Shown here one piece after another: positions 25,052-33,684 of a stretch of 48,751 nucleotides of DNA. Each line of letters opens with the position of its first letter. Positions within the stretch are counted from its first letter, which is position 1. A program made the translations under genes and the position numbers. The DNA is taken from assembly GCA_028282785.1 (NCBI GenBank), contig JANQHE010000058.1:1-48751 (forward strand), written 5' to 3'. The notes beneath the pieces were generated by a model that worked only from the letters and a program-made list of their open reading frames with translations, searched no databases and was not told where the DNA came from. This stretch comes from Bacteroidales bacterium. GTDB lineage: Bacteria; Bacteroidota; Bacteroidia; Bacteroidales; UBA12077.

Positions 25052-25816
25052 TTATTCTTCATTATGAAGTTTTGATTGAAGCCATTCATTAAAGCCTTCG
25101 TTCTTAGCTTTTTTTATTAACTCCTGTAACGAAACTTTGTCAACAAAATATCTGAATACGTACCCATATTTTAGATAACTTCCTCTTTCCGGATTATTCA
25201 TTACTTCAATGATTTCATTTTTATTAAGATGAATGCTTGATTTTGAAAACTGGTTCGCAGTAAAGATTGCAAATCCTTCATAAAACCAAATAGGCCCCAT
25301 TGCTTCTTCATCACCATTTAGTATTCTAATGTGTAATCTATGTGCAAATTCATGAGTTAGTAATTTCTCGTAACTATTTTCTTCAATTCCTTCAGGATAA
25401 ACTTTTGAATATATCTCAGGTGTTACAACAAGTAAAGTTCTTTTTTCCAAAGCACCGGTAAAAGTTTCAGGTAATTTCATGGTTGTATCCATACCCACAA
25501 GAATTAATAGATTTTTATCAAAATCTTTCTTGTTGTCAAAAATCATTATGCTATCCATGAATGTTTTTTCCGTGTATTTGCCCCAATTATATTTATGTGC
25601 GAACAATTTAATATTGTTAATCGCATTGTTAACATAGGTTTCAAACTCCGTTCTTCGTTCATTCAAAGAATTAGGTAATACAATGGGAATTGTTAAACTA
25701 TCTTCGGATGTTAACTTTTGCTCGTTTATTTCACTTTTACCTGCCTGATTACATGATAATAGTATTGGGATAATTCCAATAATTAAAAATCTTTTCATTT
25801 TCTTTATATTTTTCAT
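25052..25816 (-). CDS. Lipoprotein with gluzincin (HEXXH) peptidase motif
   Basis: The 254-residue protein has a lipoprotein signal (KRFLIIGIIPILLSC, cysteine near residue 22) and an HEXXH zinc motif (LLTHEFAHRLH) followed 20-odd residues later by WFYEGFAIF, whose glutamate would be the third zinc ligand. This is the gluzincin (M1/MA-like) arrangement. It is probably an exported, surface- or periplasm-facing metallopeptidase; substrate unknown. A second gluzincin of similar layout is at 33685-34473. Its start lies only 8 bp downstream of a gene-end element (25825-25953), as if the two genes were consecutive cassettes. Confidence 0.7.
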   Translation of the reverse strand: MKNIKKMKRFLIIGIIPILLSCNQAGKSEINEQKLTSEDSLTIPIVLPNSLNERRTEFETYVNNAINNIKLFAHKYNWGKYTEKTFMDSIMIFDNKKDFDKNLLILVGMDTTMKLPETFTGALEKRTLLVVTPEIYSKVYPEGIEENSYEKLLTHEFAHRLHIRILNGDEEAMGPIWFYEGFAIFTANQFSKSSIHLNKNEIIEVMNNPERGSYLKYGYVFRYFVDKVSLQELIKKAKNEGFNEWLQSKLHNEE

Positions 25817-25824
25817 TTATTAAA

Positions 25825-25953
25825 CACAACGGTTAGTAAATATTGTCTTAGCTGATTTAATAGAGCTTCAGTATCCGGTAGAGAATGACATTCATGCGAT
25901 AATCTGCAGCCCGGAAACCACCAAATCCCGCTATGTGATATGCATTTTGTTAG
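25825..25953 (-). repeat. Gene-end element, attC-like (copy A)
   Basis: Read on the minus strand, it begins with CTAACA 11 nt after the stop codon of the DUF6624 gene, continues ATATCACATAGCGGG and ends with CTAACCGTTGTG, directly before the next gene start. The left core, the ATA...CATAGCGG block and the CCGTT right end match the element at 8315-8491. A minus-strand open frame (25813-25995) crosses it but has no protein-like character. Integron-like recombination site or dispersed repeat; not decided. Confidence 0.5.
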
Positions 25954-25964
25954 AAGTTGTTTGT

Positions 25965-26564
25965 TTATTTTATCCAGCCTACTATTTTTCTCCATTCATC
26001 AAATTCTTTTTTTCTTTTTTCAAAATCTTCCGGTGGTAATTGACTTTCATTTTTCGCTTGTCTTCTTATAATTTCTGTCTGTTCTTCTAGCGTGTTAAGT
26101 CCTATCGCTTTTCTTCTTTGATTAACTTTAGTTAAGTCGTCAACAACATTTGGGCTTAATTCCCCATTTTCGTCCCAATCAAATTGAGTTCCATAAAGTT
26201 GTGGTTTGCCTTCAAGTACAGCTATTCGGTCAGTCAGGTAAGCTAAATGCCATGGTTCTGCTTTATTGTCAGTTATTACATTTTCCAATAGTTTTGCACA
26301 CTTTTTCATAAAGCCCGGTTTCCCGGTCGAATGTTGTATAACCAACCAGGCAGCTCCACAAGCTTTTTTGCCTACTGTGTCAATTGTTGGGTAACCAATT
26401 GTATCAATTATCTCATTTAATATCTCGGCATTCCTGTTGTGTAACTTTTCCATTTCTTCGTTGTATCCTTCTCCAAGTTGTCTGTTTTGAACAAGCCTGT
26501 CCCGAAGTTCATAATCTGCATTTTTCAGTTCAATTATTTTTTTAGCAATAGCTTTGTAATCCAT
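25965..26564 (-). CDS. DUF6624-family protein
   Basis: The 199-residue protein is mostly helical and carries the blocks typical of the DUF6624 family: YNEEMEKLHNRNAEILNEII, a IGYPTIDTVGKKACGAAWLVIQHS segment and PWHLAYLTDRIAVLEGKPQLYGTQF, then NQRRKAIGL. No signal peptide or membrane segment is seen. The function of the family is unknown. It is followed by the attC-like element and the gluzincin gene on the same strand, and diverges from the propeller lipoprotein gene. Confidence 0.72.
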   Translation of the reverse strand: MDYKAIAKKIIELKNADYELRDRLVQNRQLGEGYNEEMEKLHNRNAEILNEIIDTIGYPTIDTVGKKACGAAWLVIQHSTGKPGFMKKCAKLLENVITDNKAEPWHLAYLTDRIAVLEGKPQLYGTQFDWDENGELSPNVVDDLTKVNQRRKAIGLNTLEEQTEIIRRQAKNESQLPPEDFEKRKKEFDEWRKIVGWIK

Positions 26565-26732
26565 CCTGTTAATCCTATTATTTTCAAATTGCCACTAAAG
26601 GTAAATTATATAAAAATATTGATGTTACTAAACTAGAATGTGAATATAACAACAATTGATGATATATTTTAGTTGGCTACAATACAACGCAACCTGCAAC
26701 AAAAGAACAGCATCTATATAAAAAACAAAATC

Positions 26733-27725
26733 ATGAAAAAAATATTGACTATTCTAATCATCGGATTTATTTTGATTTCATGCGAAAAGACAAATGAAAA
26801 TCCTGAACCAATGCAAAATGACTTTAAAACACAGATTTTAGATGGATATTTTATAAAATCCATTGCGTTTGATAACCTCGGAAATACATGGATTGGTACA
26901 TTTAAACAAGGATTGATAAAATACAATTCCAATGAGATCCAAATATATAATTCTGATAATTCAATAATTTCGGACAGCTCAGTGATTTATGACATTGCGG
27001 TTGATAGTAAAAGTAATGTGTGGATTTCTTGTGATGGATTAATAAAATTTGACGGGACAAGTTTCATGAAATATACTACTGAAAACTCACCCATACCTGA
27101 GGATTTTATTAGCTCGATTGCTATTGATTCAAAAGATAACATTTGGTTTTCATCAAGCAGATCCAGACAAGGCGGAATTGTAAAATATGATCATACTAAT
27201 TGGACAGTTTACACGCCTGATAATTCTGATCTACCGGTTAGTTTTGCTCAAAGCATTACGATTGATGATAATGATAATGTTTGGATAGCATTTAACGAGA
27301 TAGTAAATGATACATACATAGTGAAAATATCAAACGATAACTGGACTACTTACACAAGTTCTGATTTAGGGTTTACTCCATACTATCTCGGTAATATCGA
27401 GATAAATAGTAGAAATGAGCTTTGTGGCGCGATTGATTATTCTTTGTCAAGTATGATTACAAATAATGGACCTCAAGTATTTGTCTATAATGGAAACTCT
27501 TCAGAACAACTTCAATATGATAATGAAACGAATATAAAATTCATAAGCATTGATAATCAGGATAATATTTGGTGTGGCACGTATGGTGGGTATGCCGTTT
27601 ATAATGGACAAGAATGGATAATTGATAATTCCAGTTTCAAAGAGGTGAGTGTATTTGCCATTGAACAATCCCCTGATAATAAAATATGGATCGGAACAGG
27701 AAATGGAATTTATATTAATGACTGA
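26733..27725 (+). CDS. Lipoprotein with two-component-regulator-type beta-propeller repeats
   Basis: Starting at the ATG at 26733 the protein has a clean lipoprotein signal (MKKILTILIIGFILISC, cysteine 17); an upstream in-frame start at 26673 would hide that signal and is rejected. The mature part holds at least six Reg_prop-like units, such as AFDNLGNTWIGTFKQGLIKYN, DSKSNVWISCDGLIKFDG, DSKDNIWFSS, DDNDNVWIAF, DNQDNIWCGTYGG and SPDNKIWIGTGNGIYI, which form a beta-propeller. No kinase or output domain follows, so it is likely a surface-exposed binding protein. A gene-end element starts 20 nt after its stop. Confidence 0.8.
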   Translation: MKKILTILIIGFILISCEKTNENPEPMQNDFKTQILDGYFIKSIAFDNLGNTWIGTFKQGLIKYNSNEIQIYNSDNSIISDSSVIYDIAVDSKSNVWISCDGLIKFDGTSFMKYTTENSPIPEDFISSIAIDSKDNIWFSSSRSRQGGIVKYDHTNWTVYTPDNSDLPVSFAQSITIDDNDNVWIAFNEIVNDTYIVKISNDNWTTYTSSDLGFTPYYLGNIEINSRNELCGAIDYSLSSMITNNGPQVFVYNGNSSEQLQYDNETNIKFISIDNQDNIWCGTYGGYAVYNGQEWIIDNSSFKEVSVFAIEQSPDNKIWIGTGNGIYIND

Positions 27726-27745
27726 TTTTGAATAATGTACAGCAG

Positions 27746-27872
27746 CTAACAATGTCTATACTGCATAAGAGTTTCAGAGGTATTCGAGCAATATCACTCG
27801 CATCAATTTTGGGTGGTAATTTGATAAGTTTTAAATTTTCAATTACCTACTAGTCAATCACTTACCATTAAG
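27746..27872 (+). repeat. Gene-end element, attC-like (copy B, degenerate)
   Basis: CTAACAATGTCTATACTGCATAAGAG follows the stop codon of the propeller lipoprotein by 20 nt in the same orientation, matching the left part of the elements at 25825-25953 and 8315-8491. It includes a small palindrome (CGAG...CTCG) and may end at TTACCATTAAG (27862-27872), a decayed form of ACCGTT. The length (127 bp) is close to copy A (129 bp). Confidence 0.4.
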
Positions 27873-27992
27873 GAAAAATAAAATAAAAAAGTATTTCAGA
27901 ATAAGTATTAAATTTAGGAAAAGATGATAATAATAAACCACCTGCTGAAATTCTAAGAATTTTAGCTTCTGGTTTTGGTAAAATAAATGTAT

Positions 27993-28026
27993 GGGGCTGT
28001 CAAAAAGTTTTCGAACAGCCCCTTTA
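27993..28026. terminator. Terminator hairpin between convergent genes
   Basis: GGGGCTGT (27993-28000) pairs with ACAGCCCC (28015-28022) around 14 nt, followed by TTTAG. It lies between the convergent propeller lipoprotein and OmpA-type genes and can serve both. The rest of the 27726-28078 gap holds copy B and a possible short decayed coding trace (27929-28026 reads PPAEILRILASGFGK in one frame), which I could not identify. Confidence 0.6.
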
Positions 28027-28078
28027 GTTATATTATCCGCAGGACACTAATCTGAATGCCCATTTTTAGCAACAATAC

Positions 28079-28999
28079 TTATAACTCAACCAGCTCTACC
28101 CTTCTGTTTCTGGTCCGCCCATCTTCGCTTAAATTACTCATTTTGGGAGATACCGAACCAATACCATAAGGTTTCAATTGATTTTTAGTAACTCCATATT
28201 CCGAAACAAGTTTTTCAATAACAGCATTAGCCCTGTTTTTTGATAATTCAATATTCGATTCAAAGTTTCCGGTGTTATCTGTATGGCCCACTATTAAGAA
28301 CTTCTTATTAGTGTTTTTATTCAAATAGCCGGCTATTACTTTTAATGCTTTTGAAGATTCCGGTTTGACCTCATATTTCCCTGTATCAAAATAGATGTTA
28401 TAAATAGCAACTTTCCCTTTTGATGCTATTCCATCATTCAGTATATTAAGAGTTACCATATTCATATCCATTGGTTTTGACTCAACCGTAACCAGGGTAT
28501 AAACCACATCGTCTTCTATTTTTACAGCTGCCAGGGTTATGTATATATCAAATTTTTCTGTTGCTATTTTGCCTGCAACATAGTCATTTGCATAATTTGG
28601 CAATTGCAAATAGGCATATGGATTATATCGTGAAATCCGTTCTTTCACAAATAAATCCTGAATAAAATCCTGTCCATTAATTTCTATAATACCTGCTTTA
28701 TCTGTAATGTTAATGATATTTCCTCCTTTTGATAAGATTGCTTTTTCAAAATTCTTTACAATTTCATAAGCTGATCTGTCGGCAGGAGCATAACAAAATT
28801 GCCTTCTTATATTGCCCTCGACAACTTCGACTAATGTATCATTTACCAGAATATGGTGCTTTTCAAATCCAATTTCATCATCAAATTCTACTTCGCTTCC
28901 CTTGTATACTGTAATGATTTCTGTCTTATCCTGTGCCTGAACAGCAGTTAGATTTAGTATTAAAGCATACAGAATGATTAGTGTTTTATGATTTTTCAT
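28079..28999 (-). CDS. OmpA-family outer-membrane protein
   Basis: The 306-residue protein has a signal peptide (KTLIILYALILNLTAVQA) and a C-terminal OmpA peptidoglycan-binding domain of about 105 residues with the usual blocks: IYFDTGKYEVKPESSKALKVIAGYL, FLIVGHTDNTGNFESNIELSKNRANAVIEKL and PYGIGSVSP...DGRTRNRRVEL. The N-terminal part (residues 25-190) is DUF4892-like and not a barrel, so this is likely a periplasmic or lipid-less peptidoglycan-binding protein. It shares a strand with, and follows by 23 bp, the beta-barrel gene at 29023-29742, which suggests an operon. Confidence 0.83.
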   Translation of the reverse strand: MKNHKTLIILYALILNLTAVQAQDKTEIITVYKGSEVEFDDEIGFEKHHILVNDTLVEVVEGNIRRQFCYAPADRSAYEIVKNFEKAILSKGGNIINITDKAGIIEINGQDFIQDLFVKERISRYNPYAYLQLPNYANDYVAGKIATEKFDIYITLAAVKIEDDVVYTLVTVESKPMDMNMVTLNILNDGIASKGKVAIYNIYFDTGKYEVKPESSKALKVIAGYLNKNTNKKFLIVGHTDNTGNFESNIELSKNRANAVIEKLVSEYGVTKNQLKPYGIGSVSPKMSNLSEDGRTRNRRVELVEL

Positions 29000-29022
29000 G
29001 ATAAGTATTTTATGTGGTTATC

Positions 29023-29742
29023 TTAAAAATTATATCCTATTCCAAAAGTTAGCCTGATAGCAGCCAAAGAAGGACTGTTATACACAATATTATAAAAATC
29101 TCCACTATCACTTGAATATTCCATATAAATATTATCTGAATCAACTCCCAACTGTGTGGAATAATTAATTTCAGAAAACAAATTAAATCCTTCAAATATT
29201 TCATATTCAACTAATGCTTCAATCCCAACTTTTAATATTTTGTAAGAACCATCATACCATTGGCCCATCTCATTTGCCGTTTGCGAAAAGCTCAAATTGT
29301 AACCGTACCGCCCTACACAAGATCCAATAATCATTTTCACAGGAATCTTATCAGATGAAAACCTGCTTGCCACACCTAATGATTGGCTATTAAAATCGGC
29401 AGATGTTTGATATTGAATAAACGGTTCTCCAGTATTTTCGTAATATACCGAATTGCTGGAGTTTCCAAAACCAAGGTCAAAATACAGTCCGATATTGTTT
29501 TTGAAAAAGTAGTGAGCTTTTACTGTTATCCCATTCATAGCTTGAATACCGCTTAAGTTACCATCAAAAACTGTTGTTGATTGGGTATTCTGATTTTGTC
29601 CGTAGATTTGGGGTTCCAGATGTTGAAATACTGAATATCCTATTTTTACAGAAAATCTATCTGAGTCAAACTCATTAGTTTGCTGTCCCAGTACAATAAG
29701 TGCTGCACAAGTTAATCCGATTGTCAAAATTAGTTGTCTCAT
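29023..29742 (-). CDS. Outer-membrane beta-barrel protein
   Basis: The 239-residue protein has a signal peptide (RQLILTIGLTCAALIVLG) and alternating amphipathic strands such as FSVKIGYSVF, AHYFFKNNIGLYFDLGFGNSS and AIRLTFGIGYNF, ending in a C-terminal phenylalanine typical of BAM-recognised barrels. The number of strands suggests an 8-strand porin-like barrel. It is the first gene of a two-gene unit with the OmpA-type protein. Function unknown. Confidence 0.75.
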   Translation of the reverse strand: MRQLILTIGLTCAALIVLGQQTNEFDSDRFSVKIGYSVFQHLEPQIYGQNQNTQSTTVFDGNLSGIQAMNGITVKAHYFFKNNIGLYFDLGFGNSSNSVYYENTGEPFIQYQTSADFNSQSLGVASRFSSDKIPVKMIIGSCVGRYGYNLSFSQTANEMGQWYDGSYKILKVGIEALVEYEIFEGFNLFSEINYSTQLGVDSDNIYMEYSSDSGDFYNIVYNSPSLAAIRLTFGIGYNF

Positions 29743-30223
29743 GATAATTTAGTTTTGTTGATTATTAACTTTCAAGATAGAATATGTTTATTGCTACAAA
29801 TTACTATGAATCTTTTGTTAGTATTCTTTTAATTTCATGGTACTACAATAATTGTTTATATATTTTCATGTTTTTACTAAATACCTCTGTTATATAAAAT
29901 TACATGAATGTATAGCTTTTATATGAAATCATCAAACAAAACCAAATAATTTTACAAATAAATTGATAAACATAAACTTACCGGCATATTTGTAATTCAA
30001 CTTTATTTTATTTCGTCATACAAACCGGAGTTTTCAGTTTAACCAATCTATGGTATCTCATTCAACAAAAGAGTGCTTATCAAAATAACTTTGGTAACTA
30101 TTTTGCATAATAGTGCAATAATATTTTTATGTTATTTATCTTAATTTTTTGCAGTTTAATAACTAATTAAATTGTAATATAACTATATTCATAGTCGTAA
30201 TTGTTTAATAATATCAAAAAATC
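29743..30223. other. AT-rich divergent intergenic region
   Basis: This 481-bp stretch separates the divergent beta-barrel and deacetylase genes. I see no gene, repeat or clear promoter pair in it beyond general AT richness. Confidence 0.4.
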
Positions 30224-31149
30224 ATGACAAAAAAACTAATACTACTATTTGCATTTAGCTATGTAACTATAATCTCTTTTGCACAAACTAAAATTGCAAT
30301 TACGATCGATGATGTCCCCAATACAAAGAATTTTGAAAAAGATAATTTTAATTCACGACTTCTTTATAAGCTTGATTCAATCAAAATTCCGGTAGCAATA
30401 TTCATAAACGAGGGACTTTTATCAAAAACTGTTCATGAAACAAAGAATCTGGACTTATTAAATAATTGGATAGCCAGGGGTTATACAACAATTGGAAATC
30501 ACACGTTTAATCATAGCAGGTTTTCTGATACTGGTATCGATTCCTTTCTAACTGATGTTGATAAAGGGGAAATTTATACCAGGAAAATCGCAGAACAATA
30601 TGGAAAATCTTTATATCATTTTCGTTTTCCATATAATGATCTGGGAAAAGATTCATTGCAACATAAAGAAATAACAAGGCGATTATCAGAAAAAGCTTAT
30701 ATGATTTCACCGTTTACCATTGAAAGTTCTGATTGGATGTTCAACTACCTATATGAATACTACCTTTCTAATGGCAATAAATTAAAAGCGGACAGCATTG
30801 GAAGTTTATATGTACATAAAACCTTAGAATATTTTTTCTTTTTCGATTCACTTTCAAAAAGTGTTTATAACAGGCATATCAATCAGATTTATTTATGCCA
30901 TGATAATTCTATTAATGCTGATTATTTGCATATAGTCATTAAAGAACTACAACAAAAAAATATTCATTTATTAGCCTGGATGAAGCAATGCTGGACGAGG
31001 TTTATAGATCTGAAAATACTTATTACAAAAAATGGGGAATTTCCTGGATATACCGTTGGATGGATGATCCGAACAATGTGAAACAGGTAATGCAAAAAGA
31101 ACCGGATGTAATGAGCATCTATAATACTTATAAAAAACTAAATCGGTAA
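30224..31149 (+). pseudogene. Polysaccharide deacetylase, frameshifted near its C-terminus
   Basis: A signal peptide (KKLILLFAFSYVTIISFA) precedes a NodB-type deacetylase with the ITIDDVP metal-binding Asp pair, GNHTFNHSRF (His ligands) and RFPYNDLG motifs. The frame fails near 30970 (…KNIHLLAWMKQCW), while the next frame resumes exactly there with LDEAMLDEVYRSENTYYKKWGISWIYRWM and ends at TAA 31147-31149, as expected for the family C-terminus. One base appears to be missing. Without the break this is a secreted or periplasmic hydrolase that would remove acetyl or N-acyl groups from polysaccharide. Could also be a sequencing error. Confidence 0.75.
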
Positions 31150-31250
31150 CTACGCCTTATTAATCTTTGAAATTACTGTGATTCTTTAAGTCATCATTAA
31201 ACCATATAAACATTTGGATTCATTATTTGTTTCCTATAAAAACTACCGCT

Positions 31251-31487
31251 ATGAAAACAATGACATGCAAACAATTAGGTGGAGCATGCGATGTGGAATT
31301 TCATGCTGACACATTTGAACGATTGGCTGAAATGAGCCGGCAACATGGAATGGAAATGTTCCAAAAAGGCGATCAGGCACATTTGGAAGCTATGAAAAAA
31401 ATGGAAGAACTCATGAAATCTCCAAATGAAATGCAACTTTGGATAGAAGGGAAAAAAAGGGAATTTGATTCTTTACCAAATGAATAA
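31251..31487 (+). CDS. Small DUF1059-like protein
   Basis: Beginning at ATG 31251 (an upstream in-frame start is less likely) the 78-residue protein reads KTMTCKQLGGACDVEFHADTFERLAEMSRQHG, then repeated Met-rich helices. The TCKQLGGACD start and HADTFEE-type block are typical of small DUF1059-like cytosolic proteins of unknown role. Its stop overlaps the start of the broken protease gene that follows (TAA at 31485-31487). Confidence 0.7.
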   Translation: MKTMTCKQLGGACDVEFHADTFERLAEMSRQHGMEMFQKGDQAHLEAMKKMEELMKSPNEMQLWIEGKKREFDSLPNE

Positions 31488-31798
31488 TCTATTGCAATTA
31501 ACACTTCCCGGAATCGATGAGGAAATTATGTATCGGGGGATATTGCTTGGTTTATTAATGTCGAGTAGCGAAAATAAAATTATTAAGTTTATTGGAAGCC
31601 CGGCTGTGCTTATAACTTCAATATTATTTGGTTTAATTCATGCATTTACTTTATCGAAAGATTACTCAATCAACTTCAACCTGATTTATTTTCTTCAAAC
31701 TGCATTTACAGGATATCCGGGGATGAGTAACCATAAGAAGCAGAAGTGTTTTAATAGCCATACTGCCTCATAATTTTAGCAATTTTTTGGTACATTAG
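31480..31798 (+). pseudogene. CPBP intramembrane metalloprotease remnant
   Basis: The open part reads DEEIMYRGILLGLL, the EExxxR motif of CPBP (Abi/Rce1-like) membrane proteases, then ITSILFGLIHAFTLS with the second histidine. The usual N-terminal membrane helices are absent. After LQTAFTGY the sequence breaks: in another frame, past a TGA, it continues VTIRSRSVLIAILPHNFSNFLVH to TAG at 31796-31798, as family C-termini do. So it is truncated at the start and broken by a frameshift and a stop codon; it is not expected to work. Confidence 0.72.
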
Positions 31799-31826
31799 CA
31801 ACCATGATCAAATAAATTTATACTCC

Positions 31827-32373
31827 ATGAAAGCCTTACTAATCATTGACATGCAAAAAATATCTTTTACTCCTGAAACTCCCCGGTTTGATGCGGAAGA
31901 AGTTGTTAAAAGAATTAATTCTTTATCAGATCAGTTTAGAAAAAAAGAATATCCTGTAGTTTTCATTCAGCATGACGGTAGTAAAGATGGCTTTTGCAAA
32001 CCCAACACAGAAGAATGGGAAATATTAGATTCCTTAAATATTGATGAGAATGATATTATTGTAAACAAAACAGCTAATGACTCGTTTTACAGATCAAAAT
32101 TAAATAATATTTTAAAGGATAAGGACGTTGAAGAACTGGTTATCACAGGTTGCGCAACAGATTTTTGTGTGGATGCGACATTAAAATCAGCTGTAATATG
32201 TAATAAACGAATATAAAGTTACTGTAATTGCAGATTGTCATACAACCGGTGATCGTCCTTATCTTAGGGCAGAAAAAGTTATAGAACATTATAACTGGAT
32301 GTGGAACGAAATGATACCTGTAAACGGAAAAATTAAGGTTATTGGTTTTAAAGACTTTATTAAAGGCTTATAA
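31827..32373 (+). pseudogene. Isochorismatase-family cysteine hydrolase, frameshifted
   Basis: The first frame (31827-32216) gives KALLIIDMQKISF (catalytic Asp), a VVNKTANDSF region (Lys) and VITGCATDFCVDATLKSAVI (catalytic Cys), the triad of the isochorismatase fold. It then ends prematurely in CNKRI. The adjoining frame takes over at once with NEYKVTVIADCHTTGDRPYLRAEKVIEHYNWMW and ends in a TAA at 32371-32373. A one- or two-base change near 32200 explains this. The last 6 bp overlap the peroxiredoxin gene on the other strand. Substrate class is not predictable. Confidence 0.78.
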
Positions 32374-32988
32374 ATTACTCAATATTGTTTTTACAGTGGC
32401 TCTACTCCGATAATCAGGATCAAACTGTACATATTCAATTTTACCGTCTTTATTAATAATAAAGGTTGCCGGAACAGGTAAAAAAGCCTCATCCATTCCG
32501 TTATTCTCAGCAATATTTGCAAATAATTTATCCTCTATCATTTGAGTATAAGTTTCTGTAACCTTAAAAAGTACATCATACTTTTTTTGGATCTGATTGT
32601 TCTTATCTGATATCATATCGAATCCCGGCTTAATCTTATCAATTGTCATTTCCAAACCTTCTTCCTGTTCAGGGGTGACGGCAATAATTCGGGCTCCTTT
32701 TGCAATAATTAAATCCAAGGAGTCCTGATATCGTTTTAAATACCGGTTACAAACAGGGCACCAATAACCTCTGTAAAATATTAAAACTACTTTTCCCTTT
32801 TCTAAACTTTTTGAAAGTAAGATCATTTCTCCGTTTTGATTAGTTCCTGAAAAGTCAGGAGCCATTTCTCCAATTTTTAAGCCTTTTGGTACATCCTCAA
32901 CTGTATCAATACCATATTTTTTATGATCCTGTGAAACTGAAAATACACTAATAAAAACAAATGTTATGAATAAAATAATTGATTTCAT
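32368..32988 (-). CDS. Exported peroxiredoxin-like protein (AhpC/TSA family)
   Basis: The 206-residue protein has a signal peptide (KSIILFITFVFISVFSVS) and a thioredoxin fold with the active-site region FYRGYWCPVCNRYLKRY. The CPVC pair and the preceding GEMAPDFSGTNQNGEMILLS block mark the AhpC/TSA peroxiredoxin-like group. It should reduce peroxides or act as a thiol oxidoreductase outside the cytoplasm. It is convergent with the frameshifted hydrolase gene and divergent from the RibD-type gene. Confidence 0.8.
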   Translation of the reverse strand: MKSIILFITFVFISVFSVSQDHKKYGIDTVEDVPKGLKIGEMAPDFSGTNQNGEMILLSKSLEKGKVVLIFYRGYWCPVCNRYLKRYQDSLDLIIAKGARIIAVTPEQEEGLEMTIDKIKPGFDMISDKNNQIQKKYDVLFKVTETYTQMIEDKLFANIAENNGMDEAFLPVPATFIINKDGKIEYVQFDPDYRSRATVKTILSNL

Positions 32989-33098
32989 AATTTTTAATTC
33001 TTTGGTCGTATAACACGTCGTAACCTTACAATGTTTAAAATATAATTTATAAAAACACTTAATTTATTCTTAAATTAGTAAACACAATCTCTTAAATC

Positions 33099-33635
33099 AT
33101 GAAAAAACTTAAATTATATATTGCATCCAGTTTAAATGGCAAAATTGCCGGGAAAGATGGTTCGGTTGATTGGTTAGAATCTATGCCAACTCCTGACAAC
33201 AGCGATTATGGATATTCAGAATTTTATAAATCAATTGACACAACAATACAAGGATATAAAACTTACAAACAGGTTTTAGATTGGGGTATTGATTTCCCAT
33301 ACCCGGATAAAAAGAATTATGTGTTTACCCGTAAAAAAGATGTGGTGAACACGAAGTATGTTGAATTTGTGAATGAATATCATATCGAATTTACCAGGAA
33401 CCTTAAAGAACAAAACGGTAAAGACATTTGGCTCATTGGTGGAGGGCAAATTAACACATTGCTTCTAAATGCCGGTCTTATTGATGAAATTCAAGTTTTC
33501 ATAATGCCAGTTATTATTCCGGAAGGAATCGAGATATTTGAGCTTATTCCAAACGAATATTACTTGAAGTTAATTGATTCTAAAAAGTATTCAACAGGAG
33601 CAATTGAATTAAAGTACAAGTTAGAAATGCAATAA
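33099..33635 (+). CDS. Dihydrofolate reductase-family protein (RibD C-terminal fold)
   Basis: The 178-residue protein reads KLKLYIASSLNGKIAGKDGSVDWLE, then TTIQGYKTYKQVLDW, IWLIGGGQINTLLLNAGLIDEIQVFIMPVIIPEG, the pattern of the RibD C-terminal/YyaP-like reductase family that binds NADPH. Whether it reduces a pterin, a flavin precursor or another compound is unknown; such genes are common singletons. It is the first of a plus-strand run that continues with the second gluzincin. Confidence 0.83.
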   Translation: MKKLKLYIASSLNGKIAGKDGSVDWLESMPTPDNSDYGYSEFYKSIDTTIQGYKTYKQVLDWGIDFPYPDKKNYVFTRKKDVVNTKYVEFVNEYHIEFTRNLKEQNGKDIWLIGGGQINTLLLNAGLIDEIQVFIMPVIIPEGIEIFELIPNEYYLKLIDSKKYSTGAIELKYKLEMQ

Positions 33636-33684
33636 TGTAACTTATAAATTATATAACACGTCCAAGCAATAAAAAATAATTGCT

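Noticed and set aside
25813-25995. Minus-strand open frame of 60 codons across the 25.9-kb element
   Set aside because: It spans the stop codon region of the DUF6624 gene and the repeat element, has no family-like sequence, and its codon pattern looks like read-through of non-coding DNA.
26673-26732. Upstream start for the propeller lipoprotein
   Set aside because: It would put 20 residues ahead of a clean lipoprotein signal; the ATG at 26733 gives the expected N-terminus.
27993-28022. GGGGCTGTC-type ends read as an insertion-sequence terminus
   Set aside because: The arms form a normal hairpin between two convergent genes with no transposase and no second copy nearby; a terminator explains it.
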